From NCBI RefSeq assembly GCF_022048975.1, contig NZ_JAKMHX010000017.1, positions 62,001-126,000 of the forward strand: DNA of 64,000 nucleotides, given 5' to 3'. The notes beneath the pieces are model-generated. The model ran no database searches. It was not told the origin of the DNA and saw nothing but the letters and a program-made list of their open reading frames with translations. This DNA is from Sporosarcina cyprini (GTDB lineage Bacteria > Bacillota > Bacilli > Bacillales_A > Planococcaceae). Below, in pieces: positions 42,615 to 49,983 of this stretch (position 1 is its first letter; every line of letters begins with the position of its first letter). Made by a program: the position numbers and the translations under genes.

Positions 42615-43148
42615 ATGTCAAAACAAGATTTTCCGAAAGTGGTCAGCATCCCGAATCCCTTATATCAATCATTAAAGGGACGCTATTTTGTGGGACAAAC
42701 TGAAACAATCCGTTTGGGAGAAGGAAAAAATGCATGGGGCGGCCTCCTCAATCCATCCGATTCCAACGTAGATCTATTTGTCAATGCCTTCACCATTACA
42801 AACCATTCCGACCAACCCATTGAAGCATTAATTTGGTTCAATCCCGGCCCGCTGCCAAACCGGATGAATTCCAAAAAAGTAACTCCAGCCAATACGGCAA
42901 TCCATCCGCTACCTATGCCGAAAGTACGGCTGGCCTTTGGAGAAATAGTAGGCCTGCCGAAGAGAGGCGTCAACGCGTTCAAACGGATCGTTCCACCTCA
43001 GAGCACATTAACGGCTGATGAAGATGGAAAATACATCTTTCCAGAAAGCGGATCGTTCGTCATTTTCTTGGTCTCTCCGACTAACGAGTTAATTGACGCA
43101 GAAGTGGCGTATGGCTGGTTTGAGAAGAGAGTTTGTAAAAAGTACTGA
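42615..43148 (+). CDS. DUF6143-like protein
   Basis: 177 residues, soluble, beta-rich. The runs SIPNPLYQSLKGRYFVGQTE, GGLLNPSDSNVDLFVNAFTI and WFNPGPLPNR match what I remember of the DUF6143 family, seen mainly in spore-forming Bacillales. No catalytic motif. AGGAG precedes ATGATG; the second ATG (42615) is at the better distance. The terminator at 43180-43216 follows. Function unknown. Confidence 0.68.
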   Translation: MSKQDFPKVVSIPNPLYQSLKGRYFVGQTETIRLGEGKNAWGGLLNPSDSNVDLFVNAFTITNHSDQPIEALIWFNPGPLPNRMNSKKVTPANTAIHPLPMPKVRLAFGEIVGLPKRGVNAFKRIVPPQSTLTADEDGKYIFPESGSFVIFLVSPTNELIDAEVAYGWFEKRVCKKY

Positions 43149-43179
43149 CCGAATCCATAGTTCGCTGCAAGTCGATTAC

Positions 43180-43216
43180 TCCCTCAAGTACAATCGCTTG
43201 AGGGAACTTTTTTCTG
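43180..43216 (+). terminator. Terminator after the DUF6143-like gene
   Basis: TCCCTCAAG pairs with CTTGAGGGA around TACAATCG, followed by ACTTTTTTC. Confidence 0.88.
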
Positions 43217-43233
43217 TCTTGAACAGAAAACTA

Positions 43234-43710
43234 TTAGCTTATGCTCCTCATCTTTTCTACATATGCAAGGAAATTCGGATACGTCGAAATCCCTCTCAAC
43301 ATCTGTGCCGCTTCCCACAAGGGCAATACGGCTGCATCCTCCTTTTTGGAATACAGGAGGGTGTACGGCTCTTTAGATTGATCCATTCCATGAAGGACAG
43401 AAGAATATGTGGATACGGACTGAAATTCATACCAGTCAAAATCCTGATGATTATTAGTCCGAATCACTTCACCCACATACGCTCCGATCCGAACAACAAA
43501 ATTATCAAAGTGTTTGTCTAAAAGATCCGTTCCCCTTAATCTTTCCACATACATATCAATGATTCGGATGCTCTCAACCGAATAGTCCAGGTTTCTTTTC
43601 GTCAAATTCTCTTGATCCCAAGCATCTTCTGAAACATCCTGGAACATTAACTTCGAAATTTGTTTTAAATCATCTTTTACTAATTTATTTCTCCCGAAGA
43701 AAGTAAACAT
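43234..43710 (-). CDS. Protein of unknown function
   Basis: 158 residues, soluble, mildly acidic. Notable stretches are NLDYSVESIRIIDMYVERLR, FVVRIGAYVGEVIRTNN and WYEFQSVSTYSSVLHGMD, which suggest an alpha/beta or helical domain as in small immunity- or DUF3806-like proteins, but I cannot assign a family. It begins 16 bases after the acetyltransferase stop and is probably cotranscribed with it. Confidence 0.62.
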   Translation of the reverse strand: MFTFFGRNKLVKDDLKQISKLMFQDVSEDAWDQENLTKRNLDYSVESIRIIDMYVERLRGTDLLDKHFDNFVVRIGAYVGEVIRTNNHQDFDWYEFQSVSTYSSVLHGMDQSKEPYTLLYSKKEDAAVLPLWEAAQMLRGISTYPNFLAYVEKMRSIS

Positions 43711-43726
43711 AGTGGTTGGTCTCCTC

Positions 43727-44272
43727 TTAGGAATTCACTTGATACGCCATTTCTAGGCGCACTTCTTTTTTGGCAACATCCTCATTGGTGTAAGAAATCG
43801 TATTGAAGCCGACAACCCGAAAACCGTTCTTCAAATAAAATTGGATCGCAGGGTAATTAGAGGTCTGCGTTTCCAACACAACGGAGCGAACCCCTAATTC
43901 AACTGCCCGGTTTTTAGCTGTATTCATTAATTTTCTTCCAACCCCCTGCTGTTGGAACGCGGCATCGACATATAAATCGTGAATGAGCACTGTTTGATTC
44001 CAGTCCATTTCCTGAATCACCATAACCCCTGCCTCCGCTCCTTCCACTTCTGCCAGATAGACTTCAGAGCCTTCTTTATAATCCTCAAATAGCTCCTCTT
44101 CCATCTCTTTCACAAATGGCTGCTCAAAGGTTTCTTCCCGCAAGGTGAATGTCCACCCTTTGTCTATTTCATCGAAAACCACATCATAGTATCTCTCTGA
44201 CGTATATCGAAACATTACTTTTTTTCCTGCCGGATAATTTTCTTTGTAGATTTGTTGAATTGATATTGGCAT
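43727..44272 (-). CDS. GNAT N-acetyltransferase (streptothricin-acetyltransferase-like)
   Basis: 181 residues. Motif A is LIHDLYVDAAFQQQGVGRKL (Q-x-x-G-x-G as QQQGVG, about residues 98-117) and motif B is TSNYPAIQFYLKNGFRVVGF. The whole pattern, including the N-terminal YPAGKK-x-x-FRY and the LETQT-x-N-x-PAIxFY string, is close to SatA/YyaR-type streptothricin acetyltransferases. Antibiotic modification is possible but the resemblance alone does not prove it. Confidence 0.82.
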   Translation of the reverse strand: MPISIQQIYKENYPAGKKVMFRYTSERYYDVVFDEIDKGWTFTLREETFEQPFVKEMEEELFEDYKEGSEVYLAEVEGAEAGVMVIQEMDWNQTVLIHDLYVDAAFQQQGVGRKLMNTAKNRAVELGVRSVVLETQTSNYPAIQFYLKNGFRVVGFNTISYTNEDVAKKEVRLEMAYQVNS

Positions 44273-44360
44273 AATAATTTCCCCTTATGAAATGTATCGT
44301 TTCCTTACTATCCATAAATGAAAGCTTTCTTTAAATAAAATGAAAGCCATCAAATCAAAG

Positions 44361-45032
44361 CTATTTATTCCTCAGCACGTCTGCAAGTTCATATAAGGAA
44401 TGGGATTTTGTTATTTGATAATACCTTCCATCCTTTTGCAAGTATCCCTTATCGCAGAACTGGGATAACACATGCAATAAGTGACGGTAGGATACCCCTA
44501 AATAATCACAAACGGTTACATGTTTCTCCTTATAAATCCCTTCGTCAGCCGTTTGTAAAATAAAATCGGCAAGCCGGTTTTCAAGTGGAAAGGCCAGACT
44601 ATGAGAATACCTCGTCGCCATAAGTGTTGCTTTCACACTTAGAAACTTGGCTAATTCACGGAGGAATTTTGCATCTCCCATCAATTCTGTCCGACAATGA
44701 CGAATGGGTAGAGCAAAACAAATGGTCTTTGTTAACGCTTGAATTCCTTTTGTATAGTACACCTCATTTAATAATTCCATTTCTCCAATGTAATCATTGG
44801 CATTAATAAAATTTAGTAACGAAACTTTCCCATTGTGGTGAGTGACATAAATCTTGCCCTTCCCCTCAATCACATAAAATAAGAAATCGGATCTCGATCC
44901 CTCTTGGATAATCCACTCATCCCGTTGATACTCGTGTACCTCCATCATCTCTTCAACGGGAATAGAGAATAAATGTAAAATAGAATGCTTCCTCATGTAC
45001 AATTGTTTTTTCTCGCCTTGATAGATTTCCAT
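44361..45032 (-). CDS. Crp/Fnr family transcriptional regulator (YeiL-like)
   Basis: 223 residues. Cyclic-nucleotide-binding-type beta barrel (about 25-120: WIIQEGSRSDFLFYVIEGKG, then GEMELLN) and C-terminal helix-turn-helix (KHVTVCDYLGVSYRHLLHVL). The FNR N-terminal cysteine cluster is missing, so it is not an oxygen sensor of the iron-sulfur type. ATG 45032 is preceded by GAGGTGG. Divergent from the MFS gene at 45112, with a perfect palindrome between them, so it probably controls both. Confidence 0.85.
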   Translation of the reverse strand: MEIYQGEKKQLYMRKHSILHLFSIPVEEMMEVHEYQRDEWIIQEGSRSDFLFYVIEGKGKIYVTHHNGKVSLLNFINANDYIGEMELLNEVYYTKGIQALTKTICFALPIRHCRTELMGDAKFLRELAKFLSVKATLMATRYSHSLAFPLENRLADFILQTADEGIYKEKHVTVCDYLGVSYRHLLHVLSQFCDKGYLQKDGRYYQITKSHSLYELADVLRNK

Positions 45033-45047
45033 CTTCCACCTCAAAAC

Positions 45048-45061
45048 ATGAGATATCTCAT
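45048..45061. promoter_or_regulatory. Perfect 14-base palindrome between Crp/Fnr and MFS genes
   Basis: ATGAGATATCTCAT is a perfect palindrome in the 79-base divergent gap, 16 bases before the regulator ATG. It is the best candidate operator for this Crp/Fnr protein. Confidence 0.55.
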
Positions 45062-45111
45062 ATTATTCCCTCGTCATTCCATGATACCATGCAATCATCG
45101 GAGGGAATAAC

Positions 45112-46281
45112 ATGAACACACATCGTTGGATGAGTATGCAGTTTTTTTGTTTTTTTATAACATGGGGCGTTTTTCTGCCTTATTGGACGGGGTGGCTGAC
45201 TCATGCCAAAGGGCTTACAGTTCCCCAAGCGAGCTTAATCATGAGCTTTGGGCTCATTGCAAGAGGCCTTTCCACTTTAGTTGCTTTCCCTTATTTATCA
45301 GGGAAATTCAGTAGTAAAGCTTTATTACATGGAGCAGGAATTGGTACACTGATTGCTATTCTGTTTTACATTCCATCCAGTTCCTTTAGCAGTTTGCTTA
45401 TCGTCACGTTAGCATTCCAATTTCTTTATCCAGCCATGATGCCTGCTCTGGACAGTGCTGCTGGCCTTCTCGTACAAAGTAACCAACTACGAGATTACGG
45501 GAAAAGCCGTCAATGGGGCTCCATTGGTTTCATATTAGCCGGCATAATTCTTTCTATTTTCACAGCGATGCTTGGAGATCACGTGATTTTATGGGCGTTT
45601 TTACTTGGCATCGTCGTATTCGTTAGTCTTGGTTTTCTACGTGCTCCTGACATTCTAGCTACAAAACCACCAGTAGATCTGGAACAAAAAGGAGGCATAT
45701 TAAAATTATTCCGTATCAAACACTTCGGTTTGGTACTTAGTACCGTCATTCTACTGCAAGCAGCTCATGCGTCTTATTACAATTATGGCTATCTCTTTTT
45801 GCAAGAAATCCATGCACCTAAATATTTAATCGGTGTTATTATTAACATTTCCGTGTTGGCGGAAATCATCTTTTTTGCCAACGCAGACCGCAGATTTAAT
45901 AAATTTTCAGTAGGGTCGTTGCTAGCAATAGCAGCACTAGGTTCTACCTTACGATGGATCTTACTGTTCGCGTTTCCGAACGTCATTGTTTTCTCGATCG
46001 CTCAAACGTTGCATGCGTTCTCGTTTGCTATGGCGCATTATGCGTTTATGAAATACTTAATAAAGCACATTTCACCTGTCCAAATTCCGAAAGCACAAGG
46101 CGTTTATTCAGCACTCGCTCTTAGCTGGAGCACTGCTATATTTACGATTTTCGGCGGCTTCTTATACGAAATCGAGCCTCGATATGCCTTTATCGGCATG
46201 ATTGCTTCTACCATCCCAGCGATGATACTGGCGCTTGTCTATCGGAAACTGGATGTTAAAAAGGAAGGCATGATTAAATAG
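45112..46281 (+). CDS. HcaT/LacY-type MFS transporter
   Basis: 389 residues with 12 membrane helices. The overall pattern (RWMSMQFFCFFITWGVFLPYW at the start, RQWGSIGFILAGI in helix 5, and QTLHAFSFAMAHYAFMKYLI in helix 10) matches the 3-phenylpropionate/nucleoside-type MFS group (HcaT, YxiO relatives). Substrate unknown. GGAGGG is 7-8 bases before the ATG. Its divergent regulator is the Crp/Fnr protein at 44361-45032. Confidence 0.85.
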   Translation: MNTHRWMSMQFFCFFITWGVFLPYWTGWLTHAKGLTVPQASLIMSFGLIARGLSTLVAFPYLSGKFSSKALLHGAGIGTLIAILFYIPSSSFSSLLIVTLAFQFLYPAMMPALDSAAGLLVQSNQLRDYGKSRQWGSIGFILAGIILSIFTAMLGDHVILWAFLLGIVVFVSLGFLRAPDILATKPPVDLEQKGGILKLFRIKHFGLVLSTVILLQAAHASYYNYGYLFLQEIHAPKYLIGVIINISVLAEIIFFANADRRFNKFSVGSLLAIAALGSTLRWILLFAFPNVIVFSIAQTLHAFSFAMAHYAFMKYLIKHISPVQIPKAQGVYSALALSWSTAIFTIFGGFLYEIEPRYAFIGMIASTIPAMILALVYRKLDVKKEGMIK

Positions 46282-46312
46282 AATTCTTTCTTTGATCATC
46301 ATAAAAATAAGG

Positions 46313-46340
46313 CATTAGATTTGTTCATCTAATGCCTCTT
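46313..46340 (+). terminator. Terminator after the MFS gene
   Basis: GGCATTAGAT pairs perfectly with ATCTAATGCC around TTGTTC; tail TCTTCCTTT is only moderately T-rich. Confidence 0.75.
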
Positions 46341-46472
46341 CCTTTGAGTACCATTCCTCATATCATATTCCGCAAAAACTCGCTTTAATCCCAGATTGTT
46401 AAATGCTAAATCAAGTATCAATTTCCCCGCTTCATCATATAGCCCTACGATGGTTAAGCTAATATGGGCTGA
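46329..46472 (-). pseudogene. Remnant of a GNAT acetyltransferase (C-terminal part)
   Basis: An open stretch of about 47 codons on the minus strand translates to a peptide with GKLILDLAFNNLGLKRVFAE followed by YDMRN, the hallmark of the RimJ/RimL acetyltransferase C-terminal half (E-A-x-x-L-L-D-x-A-F-x-x-L-G-L-x-R-V). There is no start, a stop lies in frame just upstream and the end is truncated after RNGTQRK. It overlaps the MFS terminator. A decayed gene is the simplest reading; the rest of the gap 46282-46576 shows nothing clear. Confidence 0.55.
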
Positions 46473-46576
46473 TCACTCCTCCTGCAAGAAAGCCTTGGAA
46501 TTCATAGCAATTGCAAGTATAGCGCCAACTAGCAATGCTGCATATGTATAATAAAAACAAGATTGGCGTGAATCGC

Positions 46577-47038
46577 ATGAATAAGTTTAACCCCTCCAAG
46601 TTATCTGTTGAATTCAGGAATGGCGTAACGGCTGCAGGCCCAGTTATTCCTCGATTGTACACATTAACTCACTCTGATTTCACAGGAGAACTGTTTTTAA
46701 CAATTGGAACCCACTATGCTTGGGATAAAGTGAACCCGAACATGAGAGATGAAGTATTAGGTGAATGGAAAACAAATGGGCATAGTTTGTACTACAACGT
46801 TTTCGTTTTTATTGATGGAGCATACCCTAGCCTTTCCACCTCAGCCATACGTAATGAAGTATTCCGTCGCGAATTGCCCCTTGCCTTAACCGCCATTCGA
46901 TATGGGGATCGATTTTTCTTCAATCTTCATCCCTATCTAGATGACGCTCCAATCATCGTTAATTTTATCTCCATTTACCCGCAGTTTGCTGCTCGAGAGA
47001 GTTGGGGTAGTTTTAACCGTTATTCGAAATCAGTTTGA
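46577..47038 (+). CDS. Staygreen family protein
   Basis: 153 residues closely following the staygreen (SGR) domain: FNPSKLSVEFRNGVTAAGPV, IPRLYTLTHSDFTGELFLTIG, REVLGEWK-like (MRDEVLGEWKTNG) and ELPLALTAIRYGDRFFF. Plant SGR removes magnesium from chlorophyll a; bacterial homologues occur in non-photosynthetic Bacillales and their substrate is not known. The start is uncertain: ATG 46577 gives the usual N-terminus, but the ribosome binding site is weak and the frame stays open to 46535. Confidence 0.85.
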   Translation: MNKFNPSKLSVEFRNGVTAAGPVIPRLYTLTHSDFTGELFLTIGTHYAWDKVNPNMRDEVLGEWKTNGHSLYYNVFVFIDGAYPSLSTSAIRNEVFRRELPLALTAIRYGDRFFFNLHPYLDDAPIIVNFISIYPQFAARESWGSFNRYSKSV

Positions 47039-47205
47039 TTAAAATGCGTTTTAAAGTTCTAATTTAGAGCCAATGAAGCCAAATGAGCAAGATGTAAGCT
47101 CTCAAAAACATCGATTCAAAAATACTGGGAGCAATGTTGATGATGCCTTACAAACCCATCATTAAATCTCTAAAAAACAAAATGCTACTATTTTACTAAA
47201 CTTGT

Positions 47206-47219
47206 TGTTACCTCACCTA
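47206..47219. repeat. Left copy of a 14-base direct repeat flanking the AT-rich gene
   Basis: TGTTACCTCACCTA matches TGTAACCTCACTTA at 49079-49092 in 12 of 14 positions, same orientation. The right copy covers the stop codon of rlmH. The pair brackets promoter, gene and terminator of 47277-49037. Confidence 0.4.
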
Positions 47220-47224
47220 AAGTG

Positions 47225-47253
47225 TTAAAATATTTATATTACTAAAATATACT
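47225..47253 (+). promoter_or_regulatory. Promoter of the AT-rich gene
   Basis: TTAAAA (47225-47230) and TATACT (47248-47253) are 17 bases apart, 24 bases before the ATG. In such AT-rich DNA the -35 match carries little weight, but the -10 is good. Confidence 0.5.
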
Positions 47254-47276
47254 GAGAGAAGTTAAGGAGATTACAA

Positions 47277-49037
47277 ATGATCGAAAGACTATCTTTAGGA
47301 GAAACTGCATATTTCTATCACATAAATACGCGCCTTTCAAATACATTTATTAACAAATTATTTATAAATATTTCAAAGGGAAAATTTGGGCGTCCAACAA
47401 AAATAGTTAATGAGCCCTATTCAATTAATAATAAAGATATTTTATATTCTCTTTGTATATTTAAATATAAAGGAAAACCTAATTTCTTAGATGAAACGGG
47501 AAGTGAAGAAGAAATAAAATATGCTTATTTATTATTGATTCAATACTCAAACATGTTAATAATAAATAAAAAAAATATAAGTGGTCTTAACACATTACTA
47601 AAAGACTTTATTACAGACGTCGATTATACGACAATCTCACGTTTATTTCTAAGTGATAGCTCATCCTTTGAGAAGTTGTCCATGTTAAACATGGATATTA
47701 ATAGTAATTCTATAAGAAAAAGAAATATGGAAGCAAACGATTTACGTACCTCATTTTCATCTATTTATTCTAGTAAATATATTATAAATAATATACGTAT
47801 AAAGGATAATAATAGTAGAATCTCCTTGGCATTAAATACCTCAAAAATTAACCGGTTAGGTAAAAAAGTTTCTATAGAAGAGTACTTTAAATGGTCTATT
47901 GAAGTTGTTGACAGGGTTGAGTCATTTGAATTATCAGAATCCTATCTAGATAACTTTGCTTTGCCGGTAAACAGCCACGAGATTTTGCAAGGATTAAAAC
48001 CTGCTTCAATTTTGTTCCTTTTTAACGAATTGATAGATGATTTTGAAAAGGGACTGATAGAAGACGTTGTTTATTCCTTTAACCAAAAAGAAATACACAT
48101 AGATCTTCATAAATACCTGGAAAATTTCAATTCTTATTGCGATTTAGAATTAGAATCTTCACGGTCTAGTTATCAAAAAATTAAAAACACTTTAGATAAA
48201 AACCTAAAACTCAGGAAAAATAAAACATCATTGACTATAAGCTCCCACAAATTAAAAAATATTATCCTTAAATACCAATCTAAAGATATGAATCTTGTGG
48301 AATATATTAACAAGCACCAAAATTTTATAGTAACTTTCTCAGATATAGAGTATGTGTACACTAACAAAAAGTTGTTTAGAGATACAAAACTATTAGGGAG
48401 TCTAGATATCTTTTTAAACGTTCTAGAGCCCTATGATTCATTAAATTCAATTACTTCTGAGAAGGGAAATTACACATCTACTTCTACATCCTTTGACTCA
48501 AATTCACTCTTCTTTTTTATTGAAAACACACTTGCAACAGATGTAGATTACTTATTCTGTGATGATTTAGGAAATGAATTTGCAGATTTTATATCTATAA
48601 AAAATTTAGAAAGTATATGTTTTTATCATGCAAAGAATGGGAGTTCTCAGCTTTCCGCATCCGATTTTCAAGTAGTTCTTGGACAAGCACTTAAAAATAT
48701 AGGTAATATGAATACGTCAACTACGGATTTGCAACGTAAGCTATCAAGATGGAAGAACAATATTAAGGATACTAATATATCGTTAAAAAGAGTTGGTGAT
48801 TCAGTCGAAAAAGGTGGGGATCTCTTCATTAAGACAATTAATTCACCAAACTCTATTAAAGAAATTTATATCGTGGTAAATTTCCTATCTAAGAGCAGTT
48901 TAGAAAAAGGACTAATTAACCTTAAGCAAGGTAATTCTTGTCCCAACCAAATTATTCAGATATTGTGGTTACTTTCTTCCTTTATTTCTACATGTAAAGA
49001 ATTGGGTATAGTTGCTCGTATAAGCTGTCTACCATAA
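47277..49037 (+). CDS. AT-rich gene of foreign character; possible nuclease-fold protein
   Basis: 586 residues, ATG 7 bases after AAGGAG. I do not recognise the family. The N-terminal 230 residues include RKRNMEANDLRTSFSSIYSS and ISLALNTSKINRLG; a helical, lysine-rich region follows (about 290-370). The C-terminal part has E416, then CDDLGNEFADF (D429, D430, E434, D437), FYHAK (H451, K453) and GQALKN (Q470), a spacing like PD-(D/E)xK nucleases with HxK in place of ExK. The gene is about 27 percent GC in a sampled line against mid-40s nearby and uses many ATA, AAT and AAA codons, so it was probably acquired. It stands alone with its own promoter and terminator, next to rlmH. Function is inference. 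Confidence 0.75.
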   Translation: MIERLSLGETAYFYHINTRLSNTFINKLFINISKGKFGRPTKIVNEPYSINNKDILYSLCIFKYKGKPNFLDETGSEEEIKYAYLLLIQYSNMLIINKKNISGLNTLLKDFITDVDYTTISRLFLSDSSSFEKLSMLNMDINSNSIRKRNMEANDLRTSFSSIYSSKYIINNIRIKDNNSRISLALNTSKINRLGKKVSIEEYFKWSIEVVDRVESFELSESYLDNFALPVNSHEILQGLKPASILFLFNELIDDFEKGLIEDVVYSFNQKEIHIDLHKYLENFNSYCDLELESSRSSYQKIKNTLDKNLKLRKNKTSLTISSHKLKNIILKYQSKDMNLVEYINKHQNFIVTFSDIEYVYTNKKLFRDTKLLGSLDIFLNVLEPYDSLNSITSEKGNYTSTSTSFDSNSLFFFIENTLATDVDYLFCDDLGNEFADFISIKNLESICFYHAKNGSSQLSASDFQVVLGQALKNIGNMNTSTTDLQRKLSRWKNNIKDTNISLKRVGDSVEKGGDLFIKTINSPNSIKEIYIVVNFLSKSSLEKGLINLKQGNSCPNQIIQILWLLSSFISTCKELGIVARISCLP

Positions 49038-49077
49038 TAAAAAGTGCGGATATTTTATAAACTCCGCACTTTTTATT
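49036..49077. terminator. Strong bidirectional terminator between the AT-rich gene and rlmH
   Basis: A perfect 15-pair stem (AATAAAAAGTGCGGA with TCCGCACTTTTTATT) around a 12-base loop, one base before the right direct repeat. It ends both convergent genes. Confidence 0.92.
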
Positions 49078-49078
49078 A

Positions 49079-49092
49079 TGTAACCTCACTTA
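49079..49092. repeat. Right copy of the 14-base direct repeat, at the rlmH stop codon
   Basis: TGTAACCTCACTTA overlaps the rlmH stop (49090-49092) and the 11 bases after it; partner of 47206-47219. Confidence 0.4.
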
Positions 49093-49569
49093 CTTATGAT
49101 AAGGTTCCCCCCGCATAATCCGAAACCCACGATACACCTGCTCCAACAGCACCAGCTTCATTAACTGATGCGGAAAGGTCATCTTCGAAAACGACAGCAA
49201 TTCATCCGCCCGTTTCAATACATCGCTATGTAATCCTAAAGATCCGCCAATGACAAACACGACTTTGCTCCGGCCGTAGGTCATTAACGACTCGAGTCCT
49301 GCTGCTAGCTCTTCGCTCGTTTTCATCTTCCCTTCAATTGCAAGTGCAATGACATAGGCATCCGCCCCGATTTTAGCTAAAATCCGGTCGGCTTCCTTTT
49401 TCTTGACGATTTCCATGTCGGCGTCGCTTAGGGATTCGGGTGCTTTTTCGTCGGCGACTTCGACGAGGTCAATTTTGGCGTAGGCTCCGAGCCGTTTGGC
49501 GTATTCGTCGATTCCCATTTTTAAATATTTTTCTTTTAGTTTTCCTACTGACACAATTGTAATATTCAC
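49090..49569 (-). CDS. rlmH: 23S rRNA (pseudouridine1915-N3)-methyltransferase RlmH
   Basis: 159 residues, full length. It is a SPOUT-fold enzyme that methylates pseudouridine 1915 in helix 69 of 23S rRNA in assembled ribosomes. The SAM-binding knot is visible as [19 protein letters not shown] and [20 protein letters not shown], and the C-terminus RGEPYHK is invariant in the family. The start is GTG 49569 behind GGGTGG. In staphylococci this gene (orfX) is the integration site of SCC elements. DnaA boxes cover its upstream region. Confidence 0.97.
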   Translation of the reverse strand: MNITIVSVGKLKEKYLKMGIDEYAKRLGAYAKIDLVEVADEKAPESLSDADMEIVKKKEADRILAKIGADAYVIALAIEGKMKTSEELAAGLESLMTYGRSKVVFVIGGSLGLHSDVLKRADELLSFSKMTFPHQLMKLVLLEQVYRGFRIMRGEPYHK

Positions 49570-49648
49570 AGGTTGTCCACCCTTTTCAAAAAGTTATTCA
49601 CAATACTTATGCACATATCCACAGAACTTATCTACATCTTGTGCCCGA

Positions 49649-49813
49649 TTATTCGTTCGCCACAAGATAGGAAGCGGGTGTGTCACAGTACTCGCATTTT
49701 GTGGATAACTTTTCGTTCTCTTGCACCTTTTCCATGATCGGAAATGTTTCCTCCTGCGCAACAAATACGTCGAGTGCTTGATTTATATGTGTTTCGCAAC
49801 TATAAATTTTCAT
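49649..49813 (-). CDS. CxxH/CxxC zinc-ribbon-like small protein (YyzF type)
   Basis: 54 residues beginning MKIYSCETHINQALDVFVAQ and containing CEYCDTPASYLVANE. The C-x-x-H and C-x-x-C pairs probably bind one zinc ion; this is the small family found next to rlmH/htrA in many Bacillales (B. subtilis YyzF). ATG 49813 lies 9 bases after AAAGG; the frame to 49879 has no site. Same strand as rlmH, 79 bases upstream, inside the DnaA-box cluster. Function unknown. Confidence 0.85.
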   Translation of the reverse strand: MKIYSCETHINQALDVFVAQEETFPIMEKVQENEKLSTKCEYCDTPASYLVANE

Positions 49814-49895
49814 TTGTCTCATCCTTTCGCTCTTCTTTATTTTACACATAGTTATGCACAAAATCAGTAAACTATCCACATTGTTGAAAAACGGC

Positions 49896-49940
49896 TAAAA
49901 AAATAGGCAGGAATAGCCGATGTTTCAGCTTCCCTGCCTG
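49896..49940 (-). terminator. Terminator after htrA
   Basis: AGGCAGGGAA and TTCCTGCCT form the stem; minus-strand tail ATTTTTTTAG. It is interleaved with the DnaA boxes. Confidence 0.8.
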
Positions 49941-49983
49941 TTGTGGATAAGCTTTCGTTACGTCTCTTGTAATGAGTGTAACA

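Larger units (their letters stand above)
49562..49950. promoter_or_regulatory. DnaA-box cluster upstream of rlmH
   Basis: Five perfect TTATNCACA boxes: 49594-49602 and 49607-49615 (plus strand), 49700-49708 (minus), 49852-49860 (plus) and 49942-49950 (minus). Four more differ at one base: 49562-49570, 49615-49623, 49628-49636 and 49872-49880. Four of the first group follow each other on one strand at 8-13 base steps. No dnaA or dnaN gene is near, so this is not oriC but a DnaA-binding cluster like that known near yydA, the B. subtilis rlmH. Confidence 0.85.

Noticed and set aside
46459..46662. A 67-residue minus-strand reading frame overlapping the staygreen gene
   Set aside because: It lacks a ribosome binding site and runs mostly antisense to the well-supported staygreen gene.
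47064..47164. A 30-codon frame upstream of the AT-rich gene
   Set aside because: No ribosome binding site and no recognisable sequence; likely chance.
47206..49092. The AT-rich cassette as an SCC element
   Set aside because: No ccr-type recombinase or other integrase is present and the SCC att sequence at rlmH is not duplicated in full. Only the position and a short imperfect repeat agree, so I report the location and not an SCC element.
49562..49950. The DnaA-box cluster as oriC
   Set aside because: dnaA and dnaN are not in the window, and no AT-rich unwinding element with DnaA-trio-like repeats was identified. A DnaA-box cluster outside oriC is known near rlmH in B. subtilis.
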